From NCBI RefSeq assembly GCF_009600885.1, contig NZ_VCLA01000191.1, positions 1 through 64,000 on the forward strand: 64,000 bases of DNA. Reading direction: 5' to 3'. Numbering within the stretch: position 1 is the first letter of the stretch; each line of letters begins with the position of its first letter. The notes below the pieces were generated by a model. It worked only from the letters and a program-made list of their open reading frames with translations. It did not search any database and had not been told where the DNA came from. Source of the stretch: Streptomyces jumonjinensis (GTDB taxonomy: Bacteria; Actinomycetota; Actinomycetes; Streptomycetales; Streptomycetaceae). Below are positions 42,888 to 51,841 of this stretch, piece after piece. Position numbers and translations under genes: made by a program.

Positions 42888-44141
42888 ATGCCCGAAGCCG
42901 CCCCTCCGCGCCCCCGTATGCCCCTCGCCGTCTATATCCTCGGCCTCTCCGTCTTCGCCCTCGGCACCAGCGAATTCATGCTCTCCGGTCTGCTCCCGCC
43001 GATCGCCGACGACATGAACGTCACCATCCCCCAGGCCGGTCTGCTCATATCCGCCTTCGCCATCGGCATGGTGATCGGCGCGCCGCTGCTCGCCGTGGCC
43101 ACGCTCCGGCTGCCCCGCAAGGCGACCCTCATCGCCCTGATCACCGTCTTCGGCCTCGGGCAGGTCGCGGGCGCGCTCGCCCCCACGTACGAGATCCTCT
43201 TCGCCTCCCGCGTGATCAGCGCGCTCGCCTGCGCCGGGTTCTGGGCGCTCGGCGCGGCGGTCGCCATCGCGATGGTGCCGATGAACTCGCGGGCGCGGGC
43301 GATGGCCGTGATGATCGGCGGGCTCTCCATCGCCAATGTCCTCGGCGTCCCGGCCGGGGCCTTCCTCGGGGACCATCTGGGCTGGCGGTCCGCGTTCTGG
43401 GCGGTGGGCCTCGCGTCCGCGATCGCGCTCGTCGGCGTGGTGACGCTGATTCCGCGCATCCCGCTGCCCGCCGAGCGGCCGGTGCTGCGACGGGAGCTTT
43501 CGATCTACCGCGACCGGCAGGTCTGGCTGTCCATCGCGATCACCGCGCTCGCGGCGGGCGGGGTGTTCTGCGCGTTCTCGTATCTCGCGCCGCTGCTCAC
43601 CGATGTCGCCGGGCTCGACAAGGGCTGGGTGCCCTGGGTGCTCGGGCTCTTCGGGCTCGGCGCGCTGATCGGTACGACGGTGGGGGGCCGGGTCGCCGAC
43701 GCCCATCTCTTCGGGGTGCTGCTCAGCGGCATCACCGCCTCGACCGTGTTCCTCGCGGCGCTCGCGCTCTTCGCGTCCAGCCCGGCCGTGACGATCGCGC
43801 TCGCCTTCCTGCTGGGCCTCTCGGCGTTCTTCACCGCTCCGGCCCTCAACGCCCGGATGTTCAATGTGGCGGGCGCGGCCCCGACCCTGGCGGGCGCGAC
43901 CACGACGGCGGCCTTCAACCTCGGCAACACGGGCGGGCCATGGCTCGGCGGCACGGTGATCGACGCGGACTTCGGCTTCGCGTCCACGGCCTGGGCGGGT
44001 GCCGCGATGACGGTCGTGGCGCTGGGTCTTGTGGCCGTGTCGCTGCGGCTGCACGGCAGGTCACGGCTGGTAGCCGCCTCCCCGGCAGTCGTCCGGAAGC
44101 CCGCTGACGTGCCCGCCGCCGCCACGGGCGAGCGGGTCTGA
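42888..44141 (+). CDS. Cmx/CmrA-type MFS drug exporter
   Basis: About 417 aa; ATGs at 42855, 42888 and 42918 are all in frame. MPLAVYILGLSVFALGTSEFMLSGLLPPIADDMNV, then RVISALACAGFWALGAAVAIAMVP and GGLSIANVLGVPAGAFLG (antiporter motif C-like), place it with Streptomyces/Rhodococcus chloramphenicol efflux proteins. About twelve helices. Whether it confers chloramphenicol resistance is inferred from family only. It is flanked by unrelated tandem repeats on both sides. Confidence 0.87.
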   Translation: MPEAAPPRPRMPLAVYILGLSVFALGTSEFMLSGLLPPIADDMNVTIPQAGLLISAFAIGMVIGAPLLAVATLRLPRKATLIALITVFGLGQVAGALAPTYEILFASRVISALACAGFWALGAAVAIAMVPMNSRARAMAVMIGGLSIANVLGVPAGAFLGDHLGWRSAFWAVGLASAIALVGVVTLIPRIPLPAERPVLRRELSIYRDRQVWLSIAITALAAGGVFCAFSYLAPLLTDVAGLDKGWVPWVLGLFGLGALIGTTVGGRVADAHLFGVLLSGITASTVFLAALALFASSPAVTIALAFLLGLSAFFTAPALNARMFNVAGAAPTLAGATTTAAFNLGNTGGPWLGGTVIDADFGFASTAWAGAAMTVVALGLVAVSLRLHGRSRLVAASPAVVRKPADVPAAATGERV

Positions 44142-44183
44142 GCCCGGCCGGGCGGGCCGTCTCCAGGGGCGGCCCGCCCGGTG

Positions 44184-44310
44184 CGCCGTACGCCCGGACC
44201 CGGAGGACCCGAACCCGGCAGCCCCGGTGCCGTACGCCCGAACCCGGCAGCCCCGGTGCCGTACGCCCGGACTCGGCTGACCCGGCACCGTACGCCCGGA
44301 AGACCCGGCC
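44184..44310. repeat. 29-bp tandem repeat after the MFS exporter
   Basis: Units starting GCCCCGGTGCCGTACGCCCG at 44221 and 44250, with partial copies before and after, each containing CCGTACGCCCGGA. No gene in this stretch. Confidence 0.75.
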
Positions 44311-44320
44311 CCGTACCGCC

Positions 44321-44587
44321 TTACGCCGGTCGCCCCTTCGGCCGCCGCAGCCCCGCCTTCACCAGCAGTCGCACCACCTCGCGGCTCGACACCTCCACCG
44401 CCCCCGCCGCCACGGCGTCCGCGTAACGGTGCGACGGGACGTCGTAGTGGTCCCGCTCGAACGCGCGCGACGGCACGCCGATCAACGACGCGAACGCGTG
44501 CAGCTCGTCGTACGACACATCGCTGATCAGATGCGACCACATCCTGCCGTGGCCCGGCCAGGTCGGCGGGTCGATGTAGACGGTCAC
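44321..44587 (-). CDS. DUF4031 protein
   Basis: 88 aa from the GTG at 44587: VTVYIDPPTWPGHGRMWSHLISDVSYDELHAFASLIGVPSRAFERDHYDVPSHRY is the complete DUF4031 signature (conserved D, W, H, S, D, H, Y). The family is small and uncharacterised; the conserved polar set suggests an enzyme or nucleic-acid binder. Starts 37 bases after the upstream gene stop. Confidence 0.85.
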   Translation of the reverse strand: MTVYIDPPTWPGHGRMWSHLISDVSYDELHAFASLIGVPSRAFERDHYDVPSHRYADAVAAGAVEVSSREVVRLLVKAGLRRPKGRPA

Positions 44588-44624
44588 CGGCGACCGCCGC
44601 CCGGCGACGGGCCGTACGAGCGCG

Positions 44625-44981
44625 TCATACGAGTCCGCCGACCGGCGCGACCACCACACCCGCCTTGTGGCACACCCACTGCGGGTCCGGACCGAGCTCC
44701 GGCTCCACCTCCAGCGCATGCGGATCGCCCTCGTCGCAGACCGGGCAGAGCGGCCAGCGGCCATGGCTCTCCAGCAGGGCGTCCTGCACATCCTGGGCGA
44801 CCAGGCCCGTGAGATACGCCAGCCCGTCCGGCCACTGCTCCACCCACCAGCGGCGGTGCGTCACCGACTTCTCGACCAGGGACACCACCTCCGCGTCCGC
44901 CGCGTCCCGGGCGGCGAGGTCCGCGAGGACCAGGGCACGGGCCGTGTGAAGGGCCTGCTCAAGGGGATCGGCGTCATTCAT
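44625..44981 (-). CDS. Hypothetical protein with CxxC/CH motif
   Basis: 118 aa from the ATG at 44981. Helical N-terminal half (DPLEQALHTARALVLADLAARD...EVVSLVEKSV), then WPLCPVCDEGDPHALEVEPELGPDPQWVCHKAG, with Cys-x2-Cys and Cys-His that could form a zinc site. Not recognised. Probably co-transcribed with the DUF4031 gene; divergent from the RpiR gene. Confidence 0.65.
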   Translation of the reverse strand: MNDADPLEQALHTARALVLADLAARDAADAEVVSLVEKSVTHRRWWVEQWPDGLAYLTGLVAQDVQDALLESHGRWPLCPVCDEGDPHALEVEPELGPDPQWVCHKAGVVVAPVGGLV

Positions 44982-45046
44982 GCCGCCATTGTCGCCCCCC
45001 GGCGGTCGCACCGTCCGCCCCGGCGGGGTTGACCCCGCCCGTATAA

Positions 45047-45061
45047 CGAAAATATCTTTCA
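45047..45061. promoter_or_regulatory. RpiR-type operator candidate, box 1
   Basis: CGAAAATATCTTTCA, on the other strand TGAAAGATATTTTCG: a near-palindrome with TGAAA/TTTCG ends, just upstream of the regulator start in an AT-rich patch. Confidence 0.6.
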
Positions 45062-45065
45062 ATAT

Positions 45066-45998
45066 GTGACTGATCATGTGAAGGAAATTTTCAACGCCTC
45101 CCAGCCGACCGGTCTGCCGCCCGCCCCCGCGGCCCTCGCCGCCAAGGTCCGCACCCTCACCCCGTCGCTGACCCGCTCCATGCAGCGCGTCGCCGAAGCC
45201 GTCGCCGACAACCCCGCGGGCTGCGCCGCCCTCACGGTCACCGGCCTCGCCGAGCTCACCGGCACCAGCGAAGCCACCGTGGTGCGCACCGCACGGCTCC
45301 TGGGATACCCCGGCTACCGCGATCTACGCCTCGCGCTCGCCGGACTCGCCGCCCATCAGCAGTCCGGCCGCGCCCCCAGCGTCACCGCCGACATCGCCGT
45401 CGACGACCCGATCTCGGAGGTCGTCGCCAAACTCGCCTACGACGAACAGCAGACCCTCGCCGACACCGCCGCCGGACTCGACACCGTCCAGCTCGCCGCC
45501 GCCGTCGCCGCCGCCGCGACCGCCCGCCGGATCGATGTCTACGGAGTCGGCGCGTCCTCCCTCGTCGGCATGGACCTGGCACAGAAACTGCTCCGTATCG
45601 GACTGATCGCCCACGCCCACGCCGATCCCCATCTCGCCGTCACCAACGCCGTACAGCTGCGCTCCGGCGACGTCGCCATCGCCATCACCCACTCCGGCTC
45701 CACCGGCGATGTGATCGAACCCCTGCGGGTCGCCTTCGAGCGCGGCGCGACCACCGTCGCGATCACCGGCCGCCCGGACGGACCCGTCACCCAGTACGCC
45801 GACCATGTGCTCACCACCTCCACCGCCCGCGAGAGCGAGCTGCGGCCCGCCGCCATGTCCTCCCGTACCAGTCAGCTCCTCGTCGTGGACTGCCTGTTCA
45901 TAGGGGTGGCCCAGCGGACCTATGAGACCGCCGCGCCCGCACTCGCCGCCTCGTACGAAGCCCTCGCCCATCGGCACACTCCCCGCAACGCCCGCTGA
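45066..45998 (+). CDS. MurR/RpiR-family regulator of MurNAc catabolism
   Basis: 310 aa. N-terminal RpiR HTH (LTRSMQRVAEAVADNPAGCAALTVTGLAELTGTSEATVVRTARLLGYPGYRDLRLALAG) and C-terminal SIS sugar-phosphate-binding domain (YGVGASSLVGMDLAQKLLRIG, AITHSGSTGDVIEPLRVAFERG). Upstream of murQ and a PTS gene on the same strand, so MurNAc-6-phosphate or a relative is the likely ligand. The GTG at 45066 lies between two operator-like boxes; the second overlaps codons 5-10. The stop codon sits in a 29-bp-spaced direct repeat. Confidence 0.9.
   Translation: MTDHVKEIFNASQPTGLPPAPAALAAKVRTLTPSLTRSMQRVAEAVADNPAGCAALTVTGLAELTGTSEATVVRTARLLGYPGYRDLRLALAGLAAHQQSGRAPSVTADIAVDDPISEVVAKLAYDEQQTLADTAAGLDTVQLAAAVAAAATARRIDVYGVGASSLVGMDLAQKLLRIGLIAHAHADPHLAVTNAVQLRSGDVAIAITHSGSTGDVIEPLRVAFERGATTVAITGRPDGPVTQYADHVLTTSTARESELRPAAMSSRTSQLLVVDCLFIGVAQRTYETAAPALAASYEALAHRHTPRNAR
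45079..45093. promoter_or_regulatory. RpiR-type operator candidate, box 2
   Basis: TGAAGGAAATTTTCA, with TGAA/TTCA ends; as an inverted copy of box 1 it matches at 12 of 14 positions. Centres are 32 bp apart, about three helical turns, and this box lies inside the coding start. Confidence 0.6.
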
Positions 45999-46030
45999 GC
46001 AGCATCCGCTGAAGCAACGCCCGCTGAGCA
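45985..46030. repeat. Direct repeat spanning the rpiR stop codon
   Basis: GCAACGCCCGCTGAGCA occurs at 45985-46001 (containing TGA 45996-45998) and identically at 46014-46030; a degenerate third copy follows. Confidence 0.8.
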
Positions 46031-46121
46031 CCGCCCGCTGAAGACCGCCCCTGAACCTGAAGCGCCACCCGGACGGACCAGAGACCACACACCGAAGAGA
46101 CCCTCGAAGAAAGCGTCCCCG

Positions 46122-47066
46122 ATGACCTCCACTTCCCCCGCCCCCGGTGAACTCCGCGCCCAGCTCGACACGCTCACCACCGAGGCGTTCCGCCCCGAGC
46201 TCGCGGACATCGACCGGCTGCCCACGCTCGACCTCGCACGGCTGATGAACGGCGAGGACCAGACCGTCCCCCGGGCCGTCGCGGCCCAGCTGCCCCGGAT
46301 CGCCGCCGCCATCGACGCCACCGCCGAGCGGATGGCCCGCGGCGGACGGCTGATCTACGCGGGCGCGGGCACCCCCGGTCGGCTGGGCATCCTGGACGCC
46401 AGCGAGTGCCCGCCCACCTTCAACACCGACCCCGGCGAGGTGGTGGGGCTCATCGCGGGCGGCCCCTCCGCCATCGTCAAGGCCGTCGAAGGCGCGGAGG
46501 ACAGCGGAGAACTCGCCGCCGCGGACCTCAAGGCACTGGAGCTGACCGCCGATGACACGGTGGTGGGAATCTCCGCCTCCGGGCGCACCCCCTACGCCGT
46601 GGGCGCGGTCGCGCACGCCCGCTCCCTCGGCGCGCTCACCATCGGGCTCTCCTGCAACGCGGGCAGCCCGCTCGCCGCCGCGGCCGAGCACGGCATCGAA
46701 GTCGTCGTCGGGCCCGAGCTGCTCACCGCGTCGACCCGGCTGAAGGCGGGCACGGCGCAGAAGCTGGTCCTCAACATGCTCTCGACCATCACCATGATCC
46801 GGCTGGGCAAGACCTACGGAAATCTGATGGTCGACGTACGCGCCTCCAACGAGAAGCTGCGCGCCCGCTCGCGCCGTATCGTCGCGCTCGCCACCGGCGC
46901 GTCCGACGACGAGATCGAGACCGCCCTCGCCGCCACCGGCGGCGAGGTCAAGAACGCCATCCTCACCATCCTCGGCTCGGTCGACGCCCCCACCGCCGCC
47001 CGGCTGCTCACCGAGAGCCGCGGCCATCTCCGCGCGGCCCTCCGCGTCGCCACCGCCAGAGAGTGA
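46122..47066 (+). CDS. murQ: N-acetylmuramic acid 6-phosphate etherase
   Basis: 314 aa with the SIS-fold motifs GRLIYAGAGTPGRLGILDASECPPTFNTDPGEVVGLIAGG (the Glu of ASECPPT is catalytic in the family), VGISASGRTPYAVGAV and GTAQKLVLNMLSTITMIRLGKTYGNLMVD. It cleaves the D-lactyl ether of MurNAc-6-P to GlcNAc-6-P and D-lactate. Together with the downstream PTS and the nagA gene at the window end, imported MurNAc can reach GlcN-6-P. Confidence 0.95.
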   Translation: MTSTSPAPGELRAQLDTLTTEAFRPELADIDRLPTLDLARLMNGEDQTVPRAVAAQLPRIAAAIDATAERMARGGRLIYAGAGTPGRLGILDASECPPTFNTDPGEVVGLIAGGPSAIVKAVEGAEDSGELAAADLKALELTADDTVVGISASGRTPYAVGAVAHARSLGALTIGLSCNAGSPLAAAAEHGIEVVVGPELLTASTRLKAGTAQKLVLNMLSTITMIRLGKTYGNLMVDVRASNEKLRARSRRIVALATGASDDEIETALAATGGEVKNAILTILGSVDAPTAARLLTESRGHLRAALRVATARE

Positions 47067-47088
47067 CCGCACAGCAAGGCTCCCCCCT

Positions 47089-48588
47089 ATGCCCACACCG
47101 CCTACATCGGAGAACCGGGCCGTCGCCGCCGCGATCCTTCCCCTCGTCGGCGGCGCGGCGAACGTCACGTCCGTCGCCCACTGCATGACCCGGCTGCGCC
47201 TCGGGCTCCAGGACCGCTCCCTGGTGCGCGAGGAGGAGCTGAGGGCGCTGCCCGCCGTGCTGGGCCTGGTCGAGGACGATACGTACCAGATCGTCCTCGG
47301 CCCGGGCACGGTCGCCCGGGTCGCCCCCGCGTTCGAGGCGCTGGTGGCGGCGGCAGGGCCCTCGCTCGTGGCGCGGGGGCCCTCGCTCGTGGCGCGGGGC
47401 GCGGCCATCAAGGAAGCGCGGAAGGCCCGTAACGCCACCCCCTTCAAAGCCTTTCTGCGCCGGATCGCGAATGTCTTCGTACCGCTGATCCCCGCGCTGA
47501 TCGGCTGCGGCGTCATCGCCGGGCTGAACGGACTGCTCGTCAATATGGGGCTGCTCCCCGGTCTCACGGCCGCCGTCGCCGCGCTGGCGGGCGGATTCAT
47601 GGCGCTGATCCCGGTCTTCGTCGGCTATCAGACGGCCAAGGAGTTCGGCGGCACTCCGGTGCTGGGCGGCGCGGTCGCCGCGATCGTCGTCTTTCCCGGC
47701 GTCGCGCAGATCGCGGTCTTCGGGCACCGGCTCTCCCCCGGCCAGGGCGGCGTCCTGGGCGCGCTGGGGGCGGCGCTGCTCGCGGTGTACACGGAGAAGG
47801 CGTGCCGGAACCGGGTGCCGGCGGCGCTGGACGTGCTGGTGACGCCGACGGTGACCGTGCTCGTATCCGGGCTGGTCACCGTCTTCGGGCTGATGCTGGT
47901 GGCGGGCGCGGTCTCCACCGCCATCGGGGACTTCGCCGGGCTGCTGCTCTCGGGCGGCGGGGCGATCGCCGGTTTCGTGCTCGGCGGGCTGTTCCTGCCG
48001 CTGGTGATGCTGGGGCTGCACCAGGCGCTGATCCCGATCCACGCCACCCTGATCGAGCAGCAGGGCTTCACCGTGCTGCTGCCCATCCTCGCGATGGCGG
48101 GCGCGGGCCAGGTCGGCGCGGCGGTCGCCGTGTATCTGCGGCTGCCGCACGATCCGGCGGTACGGGCCACGGTCCGCTCGGCGCTTCCGGCCGGGCTGCT
48201 CGGGGTCGGCGAGCCCCTGATCTACGGGGTGTCGCTGCCGCTCGGCCGCCCGTTCGTCACGGCCTGTGTGGGCGGGGCCTTCGGCGGCGGCTTCATCGGG
48301 CTCTTCCATATGTTCGGCGACACGGTGGGGTCGACGGCGATCGGGCCCTCGGGCTGGGCCCTGTTCCCGCTGCTCCAGGGGAGCGGAGGGCTGGGGATGA
48401 CGGCCGCGGTGTACGCCGGGGGGCTGCTGACCGGGTACGCGGCCGGGTTCTGCTGCACGTACTGGTTCGGCCTCCGGGGGGTGGGCGGTTCCGGCACCGG
48501 GCCTGGCGCTCCCGAGGCCGGGCCCGGCGTCTCCGAAGCCGCCGCCTCCGAAACCGGGACCGGCTCCTCGGCGCGGGCTACAGGCTGA
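47089..48588 (+). CDS. murP: PTS EIIBC permease, MurP-like
   Basis: 499 aa. N-terminal EIIB domain with the phospho-cysteine in HCMTRLR (C32), a linker containing a duplicated GPSLVARGPSLVARG, then an EIIC domain of about ten hydrophobic helices ending with GEPLIYGVSLPLGRPFV, the sugar-site GE motif. No EIIA is fused, as in MurP, which borrows another EIIA. Start 22 bases after murQ. MurNAc import and phosphorylation is inferred from the operon. Its 3' end overlaps the convergent aldehyde dehydrogenase by 11 bases. Confidence 0.87.
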   Translation: MPTPPTSENRAVAAAILPLVGGAANVTSVAHCMTRLRLGLQDRSLVREEELRALPAVLGLVEDDTYQIVLGPGTVARVAPAFEALVAAAGPSLVARGPSLVARGAAIKEARKARNATPFKAFLRRIANVFVPLIPALIGCGVIAGLNGLLVNMGLLPGLTAAVAALAGGFMALIPVFVGYQTAKEFGGTPVLGGAVAAIVVFPGVAQIAVFGHRLSPGQGGVLGALGAALLAVYTEKACRNRVPAALDVLVTPTVTVLVSGLVTVFGLMLVAGAVSTAIGDFAGLLLSGGGAIAGFVLGGLFLPLVMLGLHQALIPIHATLIEQQGFTVLLPILAMAGAGQVGAAVAVYLRLPHDPAVRATVRSALPAGLLGVGEPLIYGVSLPLGRPFVTACVGGAFGGGFIGLFHMFGDTVGSTAIGPSGWALFPLLQGSGGLGMTAAVYAGGLLTGYAAGFCCTYWFGLRGVGGSGTGPGAPEAGPGVSEAAASETGTGSSARATG

Positions 48589-50020
48589 TCACCCCGGTGC
48601 GGGTGTCGGTCATGTCCATCAGCGTCCACTTGCCGCCGATCCGGCCCCAGCCGGTGGACCGGGCCCCGGCCCCGCCGAACGGCATGTTGATGTCCCACCA
48701 GTTGTTGGACTCGTTCACGATCACCTGGCCCACCTCCATCTCCTCGATGAAGCGGTACGCCGAGGTCATGCTGCGGGTGAAGACCGCGCCCTGGAGTCCG
48801 AGGGCGTCGTCGTTGGCTATGCGCAGCAGATCGTCCTCGTCGCGGCCGGTGATGATGGGGACCACCGGGCCGAAGGACTCCTCCTGGGAGAGCAGGCTGT
48901 CCTCCGGCACCCCGTCCACGACGGTGAACTCGTAGTAGAGCCCGGTCGGCATACCGGCGCGGCGCCGTCCGCCCAGGAGGACCCGGGCGCCGCGCTCGCG
49001 CGCGTCGGCCATATGCCGGTCCATCTTCCGGGCGACGCCTTCGTTGTTGAGCGGACCCAGCACGGTCCGCTCGTCGAGCGGGTCGCCGAGCACCACCCGC
49101 TCGGACTCGCGCAGTACCGCATCGACGAAGGCGTCGTGCACATCCGTATGCACGATGACGCGCTCGGTGGCGCAGCAGACCTGACCGGCGCAGGGATAGG
49201 CGCCGTCGACGGCGGCCTTGGCGGCGGCGTCCACGTCCGCGTCGGCGAGGACGACGAGCGGCCCGTTGCCCGAGCACTCCATGAGGGAGCGCTTGAGCCC
49301 GGCGGCGGCCTGGATCGCGGCGCCGGTGGCGGAGGAGCCTATGAAACCGATGGCATGGATGCCCCGGTGGCGTACGAGAGCGTCGCCGAAGGAGCCGTCG
49401 CCGGGGAGGATGTTCACCAGGCCGCCGGGCAGTCCGGCGGCGGACACGGCCTCCATCGCCTTCAGCACGGTGAGCGGGGTGTGGGCCGGGGGCTTGACGA
49501 CCAGGGCGTTGCCGGTGGCGAGTCCGGGCGCGGCGAACTCGGCGAACATCAGCAGCGGGAAGTTCCAGGGGGTGATGATCCCCCAGGTGCCCACCGGGCG
49601 ATGGAAGGTGAACATCCGCTTGGAGTTGTCGCGGGAGAGCAGCGTCTCGCCGTTGAGCCGTACGGCGTCCTCGGCATGCAGCCGGAAGAGCTGGGCCGCC
49701 TCGGTGACGTCGGCGACCGACTCGGCGAGCGGCTTGCCCTGCTCCAGGGTCTGGAGGCGGGCGAGCGCGTCCCGCCGCCGGTCGATCTCGTCGGCTATGC
49801 GGTGGCAGACGGCCGCCCGCTCCCAGACGTTCACCCCGGCCCAGGAGCGCTGCGCCCGGTGCGCGGCGGCCACGGCCCGGTCGAGGTCGGCGGCGGTGGG
49901 CAGCGGGATGGAGCCGACCGGTTCGCCGGTGGCGGGGCTGATGACCTCGAAGCTCCGCGCGTCCGGCGCGGCGGTGTATTCGCCGTCGATGAAGAGCGGC
50001 TGCTGGGGCGGGGTGGTCAT
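48578..50020 (-). CDS. NAD(P)-dependent aldehyde dehydrogenase
   Basis: 480 aa from the ATG at 50020 with AGAGGAG upstream. Rossmann-type cofactor region WNFPLLMF...VVKPPAHTP, catalytic Glu248 (LMECSGNGP) and nucleophile Cys282 (GQVC) are in place, as is EESFGPVVPI. Substrate not predictable; related to succinate-semialdehyde/lactaldehyde-type dehydrogenases. Monocistronic. Confidence 0.92.
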   Translation of the reverse strand: MTTPPQQPLFIDGEYTAAPDARSFEVISPATGEPVGSIPLPTAADLDRAVAAAHRAQRSWAGVNVWERAAVCHRIADEIDRRRDALARLQTLEQGKPLAESVADVTEAAQLFRLHAEDAVRLNGETLLSRDNSKRMFTFHRPVGTWGIITPWNFPLLMFAEFAAPGLATGNALVVKPPAHTPLTVLKAMEAVSAAGLPGGLVNILPGDGSFGDALVRHRGIHAIGFIGSSATGAAIQAAAGLKRSLMECSGNGPLVVLADADVDAAAKAAVDGAYPCAGQVCCATERVIVHTDVHDAFVDAVLRESERVVLGDPLDERTVLGPLNNEGVARKMDRHMADARERGARVLLGGRRRAGMPTGLYYEFTVVDGVPEDSLLSQEESFGPVVPIITGRDEDDLLRIANDDALGLQGAVFTRSMTSAYRFIEEMEVGQVIVNESNNWWDINMPFGGAGARSTGWGRIGGKWTLMDMTDTRTGVISL

Positions 50021-50220
50021 GAGGGCGCTCCTCTGTCCGTGCCGTCTCGTCTCGACTGCTGTCCGTGCCGTCACGTCTGTCGTTCGTCCGCGCCGTGCCG
50101 TCACGTCTGCACTCGATGATCCGTCCGCCGCTTTTCGACCGTCAAGACCTGTGGATAACCGGGGACTTGCCTCGATTCAGGCAGGCCGGACGATCCCTCA
50201 GCCCACACACCGAACGCGAT

Positions 50221-50249
50221 GAGGGCCCGGGGAGCAGTCCCGGGCCCTC
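50221..50249 (-). terminator. Terminator of the chorismate mutase gene
   Basis: GAGGGCCCGGG / CCCGGGCCCTC, perfect 11-bp stem with a GAGCAGT loop, 36 bases past the leftward gene's stop. Confidence 0.8.
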
Positions 50250-50284
50250 CCTTCATGACGACTCGGGTCGGGGAGCCCTGATCG

Positions 50285-50956
50285 TCAGTCCTGTTCCGCG
50301 CACACGGACGGGACCGCGCGCGCGAGCGCCTTGAAGTGCAGCCGGTCGAGCTGCTTCTCATGTCGCACCTGAAGGGCGGAGAGCGCGAGCACACCACGGC
50401 AGTAGGAGGCCGAGCGCGCCGTCGCCGAGCCCGCGATGGCCTGCACCAGCGCGGTGTTGACCCGGTTGATCTCCTTGCGGACCTCCGCCAGGTCGGGGCG
50501 CTCGGCGGGGGCCTTGGACGGGTCGGCGGTCCACAGCCGGTGCAGTTCCCGCTGGACGAGCTTGTTGGCCTCGATCTGGTCGCGGAAGACGCGTACCGTC
50601 GCCTCCGGGTCGGCCCCGGTCTCCACCGCCTGCTTGCGGACGGTGTCCAGGACGACCTGCTCGCGGGCCGGGTCGTCGATGGGGCTGCCGGTGCCCCACT
50701 TGGCCGCCGCGACGAGATCGGCCGTGGCCAGCCGCTCGGCGGAGAGCGAGGCGAGCGGGTGGAGCTGGGCGTACGGGCCTGACTTCCCCGTGTGACCCGC
50801 CTGACCCGCCTGCGCTGCCTGACCCGTCTGCCCTGTCTGACCCGTCTGCACCGTGGGCTGCCGCTCGGCGGCGAAGCCGGGCGCGGCGCTCGCGAACAGG
50901 GCGGTGGTCACGGCGGCGGCGGTTAAGGCGTGCCGCACGGAGGCGCTCAGAAGCAA
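50285..50956 (-). CDS. Secreted chorismate mutase (AroQ-gamma type)
   Basis: 223 aa from a TTG at 50956 with GGGGAG four bases upstream; a GTG six codons later is an alternative. Signal peptide to about AAPGFA, then a QTGQTGQTGQAAQAGQAGHTG repeat, then the all-helical domain: LASLSAERLATADLVAAAKWGTGSPIDDPAREQVVLDTV, DPEATVRVFRDQIEANKLVQRELHRLW and two Cys (SYCRGVLALS, VPSVCAEQD) that probably form a disulphide. Matches exported mycobacterial-type chorismate mutases, whose physiological role outside the cell is unclear. Confidence 0.86.
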   Translation of the reverse strand: MLLSASVRHALTAAAVTTALFASAAPGFAAERQPTVQTGQTGQTGQAAQAGQAGHTGKSGPYAQLHPLASLSAERLATADLVAAAKWGTGSPIDDPAREQVVLDTVRKQAVETGADPEATVRVFRDQIEANKLVQRELHRLWTADPSKAPAERPDLAEVRKEINRVNTALVQAIAGSATARSASYCRGVLALSALQVRHEKQLDRLHFKALARAVPSVCAEQD

Positions 50957-51306
50957 GGAACTCCCCTTCTCTCAGTCGACTGGGGCAGTCCGGTCGTCGG
51001 CGGCGAGATCCTCCTGCTGCACAGCCTCGATCAGCCGACGGGCCCGGGTGTCGCCCCGCAAGAGGGCTCCACCAGGGGTCCGGTTCCCTCTTCGTCGTCT
51101 TCGTCGTCCGCGTCATCCGGATAGCCGTCGACATCGCGGTCGCCGTGCCCCGGATCGATGGCTTCGTCCCGGATGGACCCGCGCACCGTGAGGGGTGCTT
51201 CCCCGCTCCGGGCCGGCTCCATGGCGGCGGCGAAGGCCCGGTGCGCGGAACCGGTACGCGGCCCGGTGCACGGAACCGGTCGATCCGGTCGCTCCGGTCG
51301 CTCCCG
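50957..51306. other. Intergenic region with short repeats
   Basis: 350 bases. From 51306 leftward toward 51255 a GGTCGCTCC-type 9-base repeat follows the RidA stop. A 63-codon acidic frame (51031-51222, minus; DGYPDDADDEDDEEGTG) is open but has no domain or site to support it. Confidence 0.4.
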
Positions 51307-51717
51307 TCAGTCCGACAGCGCGGCCGTGAGGTCGACCTCGATCAGCTGACCGGGGTAGCCGAGCTGAGCCACCCCGAGCAGGGTGCTCGCGGTGGTGAAC
51401 GCCCCGGCGATGACGGAGTCGTTGAGCCGGGTCCAGGCGTCGCCGAGGACCTCGGCGTCCTCGCTGACGACGTAGATCACCGACCGCACGACGTCCTCGG
51501 GCCGGGCGCCGACCGCGCCCAGGGCGATGACGGCGTTGGCGGCGATCTGATCGATCTGGGCCGGAAGATCGCCGGGGCCCACCACGCTCCCGGCGGGATC
51601 GAGGGGGCACTGTCCGGCGAGATAGGCGGTGCGGGCCGCTTCGACGACGGTGATGTGGTGGTAGCCGGGGGTGGAGTGGAGCCGGTCGGGGTTGACGCGG
51701 TCGATCTGGGCAGTCAT
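51307..51717 (-). CDS. RidA family protein
   Basis: 136 aa from the ATG at 51717. ARTAYLAGQCPLDPAGSVVGPGDLPAQIDQIAANAVIALGAVGARPEDVVRSVIYVV and VGVAQLGYPGQLIEVDLTA follow the YjgF/YER057c trimer fold. RidA deaminates reactive enamine/imine intermediates, but the key Arg of true RidA (usually in IPN..R or CEIE..A context) is not clearly placed, so this may be a Rid subfamily with another role. Confidence 0.85.
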   Translation of the reverse strand: MTAQIDRVNPDRLHSTPGYHHITVVEAARTAYLAGQCPLDPAGSVVGPGDLPAQIDQIAANAVIALGAVGARPEDVVRSVIYVVSEDAEVLGDAWTRLNDSVIAGAFTTASTLLGVAQLGYPGQLIEVDLTAALSD

Positions 51718-51841
51718 ACCCGGATTCTCACCACCGCCCACCGGATCCGCATCCGGTTTTCCCCCGGCCCCTGGGCCCCGCCGGATCGCGCCCAGGACGA
51801 CCGGACGGCGCAGGCGCCGGGCCCGCACCCGGCGCAGCGGG

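Noticed and set aside
50150..50158. TGTGGATAA, a perfect match to a DnaA box (reverse strand)
   Set aside because: A single box with no dnaA/dnaN genes or box cluster; not an origin.
51031..51222. 63-codon acidic frame on the minus strand
   Set aside because: No ribosome-binding site, domain or compositional support; listed only as content of the intergenic region.
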